From JBHIDJ01 sp046760105 (GTDB taxonomy: Bacteria > Pseudomonadota > Gammaproteobacteria > Acidiferrobacterales > SPGG2): a DNA stretch of 35,815 bases. Shown here in pieces: positions 25,771-33,979 of this stretch. The notes beneath the pieces are model-generated. The model was not told the origin of the DNA, made no database searches, and saw only the letters and a list, made by a program, of their open reading frames with translations. Each line of letters opens with the position of its first letter. Position 1 is the stretch's first letter. A program made the translations under genes and the position numbers. Location: assembly GCA_046760105.1 (NCBI GenBank), contig JBHIDJ010000020.1, forward strand, positions 1 to 35,815, in the 5' to 3' direction.

Positions 25771-26619
25771 TTAGTGTGCCATTAAGATCGGAATTTGGGC
25801 GGTGGCAACGACGTGGCGCGTTACGCCACCAAATAACAACTGGCGTGCGCGAGTATGACTATAGCCACCGATCACCAATAAATCTGCTTTGAGTTCCCGG
25901 ACTTCATGCAATAGTGTTTCGCCGACCGAACGCGAACCCACATCGAACTCCCGCACCGATGCTGTAATGCCATGCCAGGCGAGATGCTGCACCAATTCCT
26001 TCGCGCTCTGCTTCCTTTTTTCAGACGTGAGTACGGTAACCGCATCCGCGGTCGCTAGACAGGGCATTGCCGCGGCGATCGCCCGCACAGCTTCGGAGCT
26101 GGCGTTCCAACCGATAGCAATATTGCTAGCGGCACAGGTTTGCGACTCTGGCGGCACAATGAGAACTGGTTGGCCGGTTTCCAACAGCGCGGTTTCCAGT
26201 ATCTTCGGGGACGGAGATGCTTTGGTCGGTCGGGCTACAACGATCAGATCAGAAAAGAGCGCATGATGCACTAGCGCTTCACTTTCGTGCCCAACCTCCT
26301 CACGCCACGCGGCAGACACACCGTCCGGAGAGGGGGGACCTTGGACAATGGGAATGTTGTGTTGGGCGCAAAACTTTTCAAACAGCGCATGAGCCTTATT
26401 CGCTTGTTCAACACTGCTGCGCTCAGCGGCCTTGATGATGGACTCTCGCATACTGCTTGACAGCAGAGTGCCGTAAGGGACGGCATCGCGTGGGCTGGCG
26501 CGAACGTACAACACCTCCAAGTGCGCACCGAAACGCTGGGCTGCCGCCAACCCCGTGTCCAGCACGGCCTGGCTAGGTTCGTTACTGCCCAGTGGTACCA
26601 ATATTTTCTTTATTGACAT
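25771..26619 (-). CDS. Tandem universal stress protein (UspA family)
   Basis: A 282-residue protein made of two UspA-like domains, about residues 1-145 and 155-282. The first begins KKILVPLGSNEPSQAVLDTGLAAA. The second has IAIGWNASSEAVRAIAAAMP and ends with the nucleotide-binding-type LLVIGGYSHTRARQLLFGGVTRHV followed by PILMAH. The second domain keeps the G-x2-G-x9-G(S/T)-like loop better than the first. Tandem USPs commonly respond to low oxygen or stationary phase. A CRP/FNR-type palindrome lies 35-48 bases upstream of the ATG, and no Shine-Dalgarno is visible. Confidence 0.92.
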   Translation of the reverse strand: MSIKKILVPLGSNEPSQAVLDTGLAAAQRFGAHLEVLYVRASPRDAVPYGTLLSSSMRESIIKAAERSSVEQANKAHALFEKFCAQHNIPIVQGPPSPDGVSAAWREEVGHESEALVHHALFSDLIVVARPTKASPSPKILETALLETGQPVLIVPPESQTCAASNIAIGWNASSEAVRAIAAAMPCLATADAVTVLTSEKRKQSAKELVQHLAWHGITASVREFDVGSRSVGETLLHEVRELKADLLVIGGYSHTRARQLLFGGVTRHVVATAQIPILMAH

Positions 26620-26653
26620 AGCAGAAATCTATCACGACATATGGTCCGCGTGA

Positions 26654-26667
26654 TTGACATGTGTCAA
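26654..26667 (-). promoter_or_regulatory. CRP/FNR-superfamily (ANR/FixK-like) binding site upstream of usp
   Basis: TTGACATGTGTCAA has the form TTGAC-N4-GTCAA, a variant of the TTGAT-N4-ATCAA FNR/ANR box; the flanking A and T extend each arm to seven bases. Its centre is 32 bases from the centre of a TAGATT -10-like hexamer (26626-26631, leftward), the spacing of a class II activated promoter. The predicted transcription start then falls at or next to the usp ATG. Confidence 0.6.
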
Positions 26668-26782
26668 TGCGCTGCCAATCTGGAGAACCGCTTGCGACCC
26701 GATCATCGTTAGTCTGGCGGGTTTCTCCTAGGCTCGCAGCTTCGAGACTGCAGGCATGAGATTGTAATGACTGGCCTACAAG

Positions 26783-28471
26783 TCAGAATAGTCCTTCGAT
26801 CTGGCCCGCGTCGTTGATGTAAATATTGTTCGCGGCAGGTGCCCGCGGCAGACCGGGCATGGTCATGATCTCGCCGCAGATCACGACCAGAAACTCTGCC
26901 CCTGCGGAGAGCCGTACCTCGCGGATGGGCACCATATACCCCGTAGGTGCACCCTTGATGCTCGGATCGGCAGAAAAGCTGTACTGGGTTTTCGCCATGC
27001 AGATAGGGAAGTGGCCGTAGCCTGCGTCTTGCAGCTGTTTGAACTGGCTACGCACCTTCTGGTCCGCGATGATATCGTCAGCCCCGTAGAGGTGGGTGGC
27101 GATGGTCTTGGCTTTCTCCCATAGAGGCACGTCATCGTCGTAGAGGGTCACGAACTGGTCGGTCCCTCCTTCCACCAACTTGACGACATGTTGGGCCAGC
27201 GCTTCGGTACCGGCACTGCCTTCAGCCCAATGCGTGCACTCGACGGCCTCGGCGCTGTGCTCCCGGGAGACTTCCTGGATGACCTTTATCTCACCATCGG
27301 TGTCAGCACTAAAGCGGTTGATAGCGACCACTACCGGGGTGCCGAACTGCTTGACGTTGCGCACGTGACGGGCGAGGTTGCTGCAACCTTTCCGCACCGC
27401 GTCGATGTTTTCTTTACCCAGGTCCTCTTTACGCACACCACCGTGCATCTTAAGCGCCCGCACGGTTGCGACGATGACCGCGGCGTTAGGCTTGAGCCCT
27501 GCCTTGCGGCACTTGATGTCAAAGAATTTTTCCGCGCCCAGGTCGGCGCCAAAACCCGCTTCGGTTACCACATAGGGCACGAGTTTGAGCGCTGTCTTGG
27601 TAGCAATCACCGAATTACAGCCGTGAGCAATGTTGGCAAACGGACCACCGTGGATGAACGCGGCATTGTTCTCCAGCGTCTGAACAAGATTTGGCATTAG
27701 TGCGTCCTTCAGAAGCACGCTCATAGAACCGGAGGCCTTGAGGTCACGTGCGCAGACCGCTTTTCGGTCGCGCGTGTGAGCAACGATTATGTTACCCAGA
27801 CGTTTCTCGAGATCCGCGAGATCCGTCGCCAGGCAAAAGATTGCCATCACCTCGGAAGCCACTGTGATGTCGAAACCATCTTCTCGGGGATAGCCGTTGC
27901 CGATCCCGCCCAACGCAACAACGACGCTGCGCAACGCACGTTCGTTTAGGTCCACTACGCGGCGCCAGCTAATGCGCCGTGGGTCAATGCCCAACTCATT
28001 GCCCCAATAAACGTGGTTGTCCACCATGGCCGAGAGCAGGTTGTGGGCAGTGCCGATGGCATGAAGATCCCCGGTGAAGTGCAGGTTGATGTCCTCCATC
28101 GGCACCACTTGCGCGTAGCCACCGCCGGCGGCGCCGCCCTTCACGCCGAAACAAGGGCCGAGGCTCGGCTCGCGCAGGCATATCATGGCCTGCTTGCCGA
28201 TGCGATTGAGCGCATCGCCCAAGCCGACAGACGTGGTGGTCTTGCCCTCCCCCGCCGGCGTGGGTGTGATAGCCGTCACCAGGATCAGTTTGCCGTCGGG
28301 TCGGTCCTGGATCGAATTGATAAAGTCGAAACTCACCTTTGCCTTCGTGTATCCGTAGGGAAGCAGTGCATCAGCGGGAATCGACAAACCCTCACCTATC
28401 TCGGTGATGGGCTTCATATTCGCTGTCCGCGCAATTTCAATATCGCTCTTGGGAACAGTGCTTGAAGTCAT
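26783..28471 (-). CDS. fhs: Formate--tetrahydrofolate ligase
   Basis: The enzyme joins formate to tetrahydrofolate at the cost of ATP, giving 10-formyl-THF. The 562-residue product has the family P-loop TPTPAGEGKTTTS at about residues 69-81, REPSLGPCFGVKGGAAGGGYAQVVPM, and FANIAHGCNS. It ends with EIMTMPGLPRAPAANNIYIN. It is the last gene of the leftward oxalate/one-carbon unit, 26 bp after the formyltransferase-like gene. Formate released by the CoA-transferase is the obvious substrate here. Confidence 0.96.
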   Translation of the reverse strand: MTSSTVPKSDIEIARTANMKPITEIGEGLSIPADALLPYGYTKAKVSFDFINSIQDRPDGKLILVTAITPTPAGEGKTTTSVGLGDALNRIGKQAMICLREPSLGPCFGVKGGAAGGGYAQVVPMEDINLHFTGDLHAIGTAHNLLSAMVDNHVYWGNELGIDPRRISWRRVVDLNERALRSVVVALGGIGNGYPREDGFDITVASEVMAIFCLATDLADLEKRLGNIIVAHTRDRKAVCARDLKASGSMSVLLKDALMPNLVQTLENNAAFIHGGPFANIAHGCNSVIATKTALKLVPYVVTEAGFGADLGAEKFFDIKCRKAGLKPNAAVIVATVRALKMHGGVRKEDLGKENIDAVRKGCSNLARHVRNVKQFGTPVVVAINRFSADTDGEIKVIQEVSREHSAEAVECTHWAEGSAGTEALAQHVVKLVEGGTDQFVTLYDDDVPLWEKAKTIATHLYGADDIIADQKVRSQFKQLQDAGYGHFPICMAKTQYSFSADPSIKGAPTGYMVPIREVRLSAGAEFLVVICGEIMTMPGLPRAPAANNIYINDAGQIEGLF

Positions 28472-28497
28472 GGATGCGTAAATCCTCAGGTGTGTTG

Positions 28498-29418
28498 TTA
28501 TGAACCCAGGCGAGCACTGTCGCCGAGCGCGGTTACCGTCGCAAACTCACCGGCTGCGATTTTCTTTTTTTCCCCTTCCGGTCGAACCCGTTTCACGTGT
28601 ATTTGTCCACCCTTGGCGCCGACGTGAAAGCCTGCGTCGCTCACGTTGGAAATCTCACCGGGCGTGCCCCCAACCCCAGAAAGCTTGGCGCAGTCAAAAA
28701 TGTCCAGTCTCTTTCCCTCGAAAGTAGTCCAGGCACCGGGTTGCGGGTTGGATCCGCGGATTAAGTTATAGACTTGGTCTACCGGTTTACCCCAATCGAT
28801 CTCCACATCGGACTTCTTACACCAGCTTTCGTAGGTGGCCTGGGAGTTATCCTGCACGATCTTGGGCGCCCTGCCCTCACGAACAAGGTCTACGGCCTCC
28901 ATCATAGCCTCTACCCCTAGTGGGAACAGCTCGTCAAAATACACGCTGCCAAGGGTGTCGTCTTCACTAATCTCGACTTCTTTCTGCAACAGTATAGGGC
29001 CGGTGTCCAGATCCTTGTCTGGCCAGAAGATGCTCAAGCCGGTCTTTTTCTCGCCCTGTATGATAGGCCAGTTGATCGAACTGGGACCACGATGTTTGGG
29101 TAATAGTGACGGATGGTATTGGATAGTACCGCGGGTTGGAATGTTGAGTACTTCCTCGGGCACCAACAGTACAACATACGCCATCACGCCGAGATCGGGC
29201 TTGAGTGACGCCATCTGGTCCCAGACCTCTTTTTTCTTAAATGAAGCCGGCTGGAACACGGGAATATCTTTGGAAAGCGCGTACTCTTTTAGCGGGTCCG
29301 GCTTTTGCCCTTCTTTGTCGGGCGCGCAATAGACGCCTACTACATTTTCTGCACGCTCAAGCAACGCTTCCAGCACGGCCTTTCCGAAGACCTGCTGCCC
29401 ATTCACGATGATTCGCAT
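28498..29418 (-). CDS. 10-formyl-THF hydrolase/formyltransferase-like protein
   Basis: A 306-residue two-domain protein of the methionyl-tRNA formyltransferase fold. Its closest recognisable relative is the N-terminal 10-formyl-THF hydrolase domain of aldehyde dehydrogenase 1L1: IIVNGQQVFG, YHPSLLPKHRGPSSINW, SIFWPDKDLDTGPILLQKE and the C-terminal WIRG-like NLIRGSNPQPGAW. His102 and Asp138 match the catalytic His106/Asp142 pair of ALDH1L1 with the same 36-residue spacing. The position occupied by Asn in GART/FMT and Ile104 in ALDH1L1 is Gln100. Because fhs and frc flank it, it probably handles a formyl group between folate and another carrier, but the exact reaction is not deducible. It is not likely to be the cell's main fmt. 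Confidence 0.82.
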   Translation of the reverse strand: MRIIVNGQQVFGKAVLEALLERAENVVGVYCAPDKEGQKPDPLKEYALSKDIPVFQPASFKKKEVWDQMASLKPDLGVMAYVVLLVPEEVLNIPTRGTIQYHPSLLPKHRGPSSINWPIIQGEKKTGLSIFWPDKDLDTGPILLQKEVEISEDDTLGSVYFDELFPLGVEAMMEAVDLVREGRAPKIVQDNSQATYESWCKKSDVEIDWGKPVDQVYNLIRGSNPQPGAWTTFEGKRLDIFDCAKLSGVGGTPGEISNVSDAGFHVGAKGGQIHVKRVRPEGEKKKIAAGEFATVTALGDSARLGS

Positions 29419-29457
29419 ACCTCCCTCCCCTCAAGTCGTTAATGTGGCGCGCACACC

Positions 29458-30690
29458 TTAGATAGCACCGTGTTCGCGCGCCGTTGCGATCTGCTCCTCG
29501 CTATAACCGACAACTTCCTTCAAGATCTCTTCAGTATGCTCACCGAGTAGCGGCGACGTCTTCACCTCCACCGGCGAATCGGAAAGTTTAATCGGACAAC
29601 CGATCGTCTTGAACACACCCCGTTCGGGGTGCTCGACCTCGACCACGGTCTGGCGTGCAGCGAGCGACTCGTCATTCAGCAGCTCCTTCATGTCAAGGAT
29701 CGGACCGCAGGGAATGTGATGCTCGTTGAGGATCTCCATCACTTCGTACTTGGTGTGCTTCTTGGTCCACTCCTCGATGATCCCGAAGCACTCATCGAGA
29801 TGTGCAAGGCGGGTCGCCGGCGTGGCGTAATCGTGTTCCTCAATCAGCTCCTCGCGCCCGACCAGTTTCATCAAGGGTGCCCAGCCCTGAGGTTGGATGA
29901 TGACGTAAATATAGTCATTCGGGCCGCCGGGCTTACACCTGAGCGCACTGCCAGGTTGACCACCGCCAGATGCGTTGCCGGAGCGCGGCACCACTTCGTT
30001 GAAGCTCTTGTTTGGGTATTCACGCAAGGGGCCGTGGGCGAGCCGTTGCTGGTCGCGCATCTTGACCCGGCACAGGTTCAGCACCGCGTCCTGCATAGCC
30101 ACCTCCACCCGTTGACCGTGTCCTGTCTTTTCCCGTTGAAGCAGCGCGGCAAGGATACCAGCAAGCAAATGAATCCCAGTCCCTGAATCGCCGATCTGTG
30201 CACCGGTGCTGGTCGGGGGACCGTCTTCGGAACCGGTGGTGCTCATCGCGCCCCCTGTGGCCTGGGCGACGGTCTCGTACGCCTTGCATTTTTCGTACGG
30301 CCCGGGACCAAACCCCTTACCGGAGGCATAGATGATGCGCGGATTGATCTCCCGAACAACCTCCCAACTAAATCCCTGGCGATCAAGCGCACCGGGGGCA
30401 AAGTTTTCCACCAACACGTCACAGGTCTCGATGAGCTTGCGAAAGATCTCCTTACCATAGTCATTCTTGGTATTGAGGGTGATGCTGCGCTTGTTGCAGT
30501 TGAGCATGGTGAAATAAAGGCTATCGACATCCGCCACGTCGGCGAGCTGCCCACGGGTGATGTCGCCCCGGCCGGGTAACTCGACCTTGATCACGTCGGC
30601 GCCGAGCCACGCCAGAATCTGGGTACAAGAAGGGCCCAATTGGACGTGGGTCATGTCGAGAATGCGGATACCATCCAATGCTTTTGCCAT
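29458..30690 (-). CDS. frc: Formyl-CoA:oxalate CoA-transferase (CaiB/BaiF family III)
   Basis: The 410-residue enzyme should transfer CoA from formyl-CoA to oxalate. It follows Oxalobacter formigenes FRC closely: LDMTHVQLGPSCTQ, DSLYFTMLNCNKRSITL, VENFAPGALDRQGFSWE, AMQDAVLNLCRVKMRDQQRL and PLLGEHTEE. The catalytic aspartate is Asp168 in QIGDSGTG (Asp169 in FRC). The mobile glycine loop reads GNASGGGQPG. The active-site Trp48 of FRC is Gln48 here. It is 20 residues shorter than FRC, mainly by loss of a loop before the glycine loop. A GAGGA ribosome site precedes the ATG. Confidence 0.92.
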   Translation of the reverse strand: MAKALDGIRILDMTHVQLGPSCTQILAWLGADVIKVELPGRGDITRGQLADVADVDSLYFTMLNCNKRSITLNTKNDYGKEIFRKLIETCDVLVENFAPGALDRQGFSWEVVREINPRIIYASGKGFGPGPYEKCKAYETVAQATGGAMSTTGSEDGPPTSTGAQIGDSGTGIHLLAGILAALLQREKTGHGQRVEVAMQDAVLNLCRVKMRDQQRLAHGPLREYPNKSFNEVVPRSGNASGGGQPGSALRCKPGGPNDYIYVIIQPQGWAPLMKLVGREELIEEHDYATPATRLAHLDECFGIIEEWTKKHTKYEVMEILNEHHIPCGPILDMKELLNDESLAARQTVVEVEHPERGVFKTIGCPIKLSDSPVEVKTSPLLGEHTEEILKEVVGYSEEQIATAREHGAI

Positions 30691-30720
30691 GCTAGTCCTC
30701 GTCGCTAAGAAGTATCACGG

Positions 30721-30753
30721 TAAAACGAACGGAGCCGACGGGCGGCTCCGTTC
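30721..30753 (-). terminator. Intrinsic terminator/attenuator between the ThDP enzyme gene and frc
   Basis: An 11-bp perfect stem (30727-30737 with 30743-30753) encloses a 5-base loop. Read leftward it is followed by GTTTTACC, a short T run. It lies 18 bases after the upstream stop and 37 bases before the frc start, so it probably lowers transcription of frc, the formyltransferase-like gene and fhs relative to the ThDP gene. Confidence 0.75.
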
Positions 30754-30771
30754 AAAAGCCCGCTATTGTCT

Positions 30772-32490
30772 TCACTTGTACATGGTCTGGTTTCTCGTAC
30801 CCGGCGCCCAGACATCGATGTCGACCCAGATATTGACCAACGCCGGCTTGCCAGACGCCACGGCCTCACGTGCTCGCTCCAACGCCGGGCGGATCTGACT
30901 AGGTTCGCGGACTTCCTCGCCATGCCCACCGAGGATCTCAGCAAACTTGCCGAACGGCACATCGCCGAGGATGTTGCCAATGTCACCGCGCTCCTTACCG
31001 TACTTCATGATCTGGCCGCAACGAATCTGGTTCATCGCTGAGTTGTTGCCGACTACACCCAGGAACGGCAGCTTGAACCGGACTGCGGTCTCGAAATCCC
31101 AGCCGGTCATCGCCAACGCGCCGTCGCCAAAGTAACACAGTACTTCCTTCTCCGGATGGGCGAACTTTGCTGCCATCGCGAACGGTGTGCCGACGCCAAG
31201 AGTACCGAGCGGCCCCGGATCCATCCAGTGGCCAGGCGAACGCGGCTGCACCGCTTGCGCGGTGATAGTCACGACGTCGCCGCCGTCACCGATGTAGATG
31301 GTGTCCTCGGTCAGGAGCTCGTTAAGCTCGTAAGCTACTCGATAAGGATTGATCGGTACCGCATCTGACTTGAACTCCGGCAGTAGTTTTTCGTAGCGCT
31401 TCGCCTCTTCCGCCCTGAGTTCCGCCATCCAGGCCTCGCGCTTCCTCGCACCGCTGTCCGTGCGCCCTGTCGTAGCATCAGTGACAGCCTTTAGGATCCG
31501 CCCGACGTCGCCGACTAGTCCTAACGAGATGTCGCGATTCTTCCCAACCGTCCGGTAATCCATATCGATCTGGACCACCGTCGCATCGGCGCGGAGCCGC
31601 TTGCCATAACCCATGCGGAAGTCAAACGGCGTGCCGACGATGACAATCACGTCGGCCTTATCGAATGCGAGGCGACGGGTACGGTGGAAATGATGTGGAT
31701 CCCCGGGCGCAAACGTGCCGCGCCCGGCCCCGTTCATGTATGCGGGAATGTTGAGCGTGCGCGCAAACTCGAGCGCGGCGTCGGTCGCACGGCAGGTCCA
31801 TACCTGGGTACCGAACAACACGCACGGCCGCTTGGATTTCACCAGCACGTCAGCCAATCGCTCGATGTCGTCTGGGTCCGCGAGCACCTTGGTCGACGCG
31901 CGATAGCGGCCGGCCGCGGGAATCCGGGCCTTGCTCAAGTCGACTCTGGCATCAAGCACATCACGCGGGATCTCGAGGAACGTCGGGCCCGGTGCGCCAT
32001 TGAAGCATTCACGAAACGCCATGCTCACCATGTCTGCGACTCGCTCAGTAGAAGGAACGGTCGCGGCAAACTTGGTGATGGGTTGCATCATGTCGACATG
32101 GGGCAGGTCTTGCAGCGAACCCATCTTGTGCTGGCTAAGGGCCCCCTGCCCACCGATCAGAAGAAACGGGCTCTCCGCGCGAAACGCGTTGGCGACGCCC
32201 GTCATGGCGTCGGTCGTCCCCGGCCCGGCAGTGACCACAGCGCACCCCGGCTTGCCCGTCATGCGCGCATAGCCGTCCGCGGCGTGTGCCGCCACTTGTT
32301 CATGCCGCACATCGATAATCTTGATCCCCTCGTCAATGCAGCCGTCATAGATGTCGATAATGTGACCGCCGCAGAGGGTGAAGATGACATCGATGCCCTC
32401 GTTCTTTAACGCCTTGGCAACGAGGTGCCCGCCGGAAATCTTCTCTGCCTGCACCTCAGTGGTCTCGGTTTTCTTGGCCGCTTCTGCCAT
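30772..32490 (-). CDS. ThDP-dependent lyase/decarboxylase (oxalyl-CoA decarboxylase/2-hydroxyacyl-CoA lyase-like)
   Basis: A 572-residue ThDP enzyme with the three-domain order Pyr (about 18-185), central Rossmann-like (about 205-340) and PP (about 380-560). Glu64 in VRHEQ is the ThDP-activating glutamate, and the diphosphate motif is GDGA...GNN. Gene order with frc and fhs points to oxalyl-CoA decarboxylation to formyl-CoA. However, where Oxalobacter OXC has Tyr120-Glu121 this protein has Leu126-Gln127, resembling 2-hydroxyacyl-CoA lyase (Phe-Gln), and the residue at OXC Tyr483 is Asn. It could be a divergent decarboxylase or an acyloin-type lyase using formyl-CoA. A GGAGG ribosome site sits six bases before the ATG. 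Confidence 0.8.
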   Translation of the reverse strand: MAEAAKKTETTEVQAEKISGGHLVAKALKNEGIDVIFTLCGGHIIDIYDGCIDEGIKIIDVRHEQVAAHAADGYARMTGKPGCAVVTAGPGTTDAMTGVANAFRAESPFLLIGGQGALSQHKMGSLQDLPHVDMMQPITKFAATVPSTERVADMVSMAFRECFNGAPGPTFLEIPRDVLDARVDLSKARIPAAGRYRASTKVLADPDDIERLADVLVKSKRPCVLFGTQVWTCRATDAALEFARTLNIPAYMNGAGRGTFAPGDPHHFHRTRRLAFDKADVIVIVGTPFDFRMGYGKRLRADATVVQIDMDYRTVGKNRDISLGLVGDVGRILKAVTDATTGRTDSGARKREAWMAELRAEEAKRYEKLLPEFKSDAVPINPYRVAYELNELLTEDTIYIGDGGDVVTITAQAVQPRSPGHWMDPGPLGTLGVGTPFAMAAKFAHPEKEVLCYFGDGALAMTGWDFETAVRFKLPFLGVVGNNSAMNQIRCGQIMKYGKERGDIGNILGDVPFGKFAEILGGHGEEVREPSQIRPALERAREAVASGKPALVNIWVDIDVWAPGTRNQTMYK

Positions 32491-32547
32491 GGTTTTCCTC
32501 CAAATTCCAGAATGAGTTCAAGAATCGCTTCGCTAATCTTGAAAGCA

Positions 32548-33237
32548 CTAGTCCAAGTAGTTGACGTTTTTCTCGACGTGGGCTGCGAGATCCAGCGTAT
32601 GCTGACGCACAAGCCGTTCCGCCAGCTCCGTGTCCCGTGCTTCAAGTGCCTCAATAATGTTCATGTGATCGATTATTGAGCGCGTGGCACGGTTGTCTTC
32701 GGAGATCGTTCGCATGCGGATCCAACGCATGTGAATAAACAGGTTCTCCGCCAACTGATTCAAAAGGTCGCAATGAGCTATGTTCAGTATGGCTTGATGA
32801 AAACGAATATTCGCTTCCGAATATTCATCGATCTTCGCCTGCACTTGGTTGTCTTCAAACGTGGCAAACATCTTGCGCAGCGTGGCGATCTCTTCATCGC
32901 TCGCCTGCAGTGTAATCAGGCGCGCCGCCATGCTTTCCAGGGCGGCCCATACCGTGATCATCTCCAGGATTTCCTTCTTCGTCTTGCGAACGACAAACAC
33001 GCCCTTTCTCGGAACCGTGCGAACGAAGCCTTCCTGTTCCAGGCGGGCAATCGCCTCCCTTATCGGAGTTCTGCTTACACCCAGATCTTTGGAGAGTTGG
33101 CGCTTATCTAACCTGGGTTCCTCGGAGTGCGCATACACGTTCACGGACACAATCGCTTGCTTTAGGGCATCGTAGATCTTGTCCTTCAAGACAAAGTCAA
33201 CGTCTACGGGCTGTACATCTAACTTTGCGGTCGCCAT
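32548..33237 (-). CDS. GntR-family transcriptional regulator, FCD (FadR/VanR) subgroup
   Basis: A 229-residue regulator with an N-terminal winged helix-turn-helix (about residues 16-85; LSKDLGVSRTPIREAIARLEQEGFV) and a C-terminal all-helical FCD ligand domain (about 92-220). His residues in FHQAIL, HMNIIEALEARD and HTLDLAAHV match the FCD metal/effector site; the usual Asp before the first His is replaced by Asn. It is placed 57 bp upstream of the ThDP gene on the same strand and diverges from the oxidoreductase genes. It is likely to control one or both, probably in response to oxalate or a related acid. Confidence 0.9.
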   Translation of the reverse strand: MATAKLDVQPVDVDFVLKDKIYDALKQAIVSVNVYAHSEEPRLDKRQLSKDLGVSRTPIREAIARLEQEGFVRTVPRKGVFVVRKTKKEILEMITVWAALESMAARLITLQASDEEIATLRKMFATFEDNQVQAKIDEYSEANIRFHQAILNIAHCDLLNQLAENLFIHMRWIRMRTISEDNRATRSIIDHMNIIEALEARDTELAERLVRQHTLDLAAHVEKNVNYLD

Positions 33238-33300
33238 CGGCTAACCCTCCCGTGCGCTTACTAAGCTCGCACACTAAGGCATAGAAGCGAACAATGTATC

Positions 33301-33317
33301 TAGTATACAGTATACTA
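33301..33317. promoter_or_regulatory. Perfect 17-bp palindrome, probable GntR operator
   Basis: TAGTATACAGTATACTA is two 8-base arms around a central A. AT-rich palindromes with GTATAC cores are typical FCD-GntR operators. It lies 63 bases before the regulator start and contains a TATACT -10-like hexamer on each strand, so binding could block transcription both ways. Confidence 0.7.
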
Positions 33318-33504
33318 AACCTATGCTTAGGTGCAAATCGAAACCCCAGATCGGGCAAGCTCGGAGGTGTGCGAGTACGCGTCGGCGTTCACTCTGCCTG
33401 GCGAATTCGCGTTGATTCAACCAGTTACGACAACTAGTGGGCTCTCTTCGAGTGAGTTCCACCGACAGATTTGCGAGCTGACACAATTACGGATCACACG
33501 AGTC

Positions 33505-33677
33505 CCGATCCACTCGTCAATGCGAGCCATCGCGCGCATCCAAGACCCCCTCGTCGTCCCGCAGGTCCTGGAACACCTGGGGCTTTGGGAGCCCGGCCAA
33601 CCGATCCATGCGGCGCGCCTGTCTGGCCAAGCACTACGCTGCCTTTGACTACATCCCATGCCCCGTCATCGCCAAAA
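33505..33677 (+). mobile_element. Decayed transposase C-terminal fragment
   Basis: Codons from 33520 read MRAIARIQDPLVVPQVLEHL followed by GLWEPGQP, matching the C-terminal 'MRvIAfI.dp..i..iL.HLGLW' segment of transposases with an IS91-type tail. About 40 bases after that similarity ends, a different frame (33645-33674) reads FDYIPCPVIA, close to the usual tail of the same proteins. No complete transposase or clear terminal repeats were found, and the two frames show it is broken. The exact family is uncertain. Confidence 0.5.
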
Positions 33678-33949
33678 GGCGGAGTAGACGACACGGCTCG
33701 CCCGGTCTCGACCTCGCCGGGTGCCACCCACTCCTCTGTGTGCAGACTACGGCCCTTGCAGCCCCGCACTCGCAGCCCCTTCCGCTGTCCCAACCCGGGA
33801 TCACGGCCGCACCGGAGGCTCTCTGTTGTGCGGATCGGGTGTCATGTCAAAAGCAAGTCCCTAACCGTCAGGACGACAAACGCTTGCGGCCGCGGACCGA
33901 CGTTCAGGCTCTGCTTTTTGTGAGCCCGCTTACGCAGGACATCGGTTGG

Positions 33950-33979
33950 TTGCCGCAAAGCACTTTGAATTGGTATGCT
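33950..33979 (+). promoter_or_regulatory. Candidate sigma70 promoter for the oxidoreductase operon
   Basis: TTGCCG at 33950-33955 and TATGCT at 33974-33979 are 18 bp apart, and a TG one base before the -10 gives an extended -10 element. The predicted start leaves a leader of about 35 bases that carries AGGAGG at 34009-34014. Confidence 0.4.

Noticed and set aside
28498..29418. Annotation as the housekeeping methionyl-tRNA formyltransferase (fmt)
   Set aside because: Sequence blocks follow the ALDH1L1 hydrolase domain, the catalytic Asn is replaced, and no def or rsmB neighbours are present.
31684..32409. 241-codon plus-strand frame opposite the ThDP enzyme gene
   Set aside because: Antisense shadow of a well-supported gene in GC-rich DNA; no recognisable domain.
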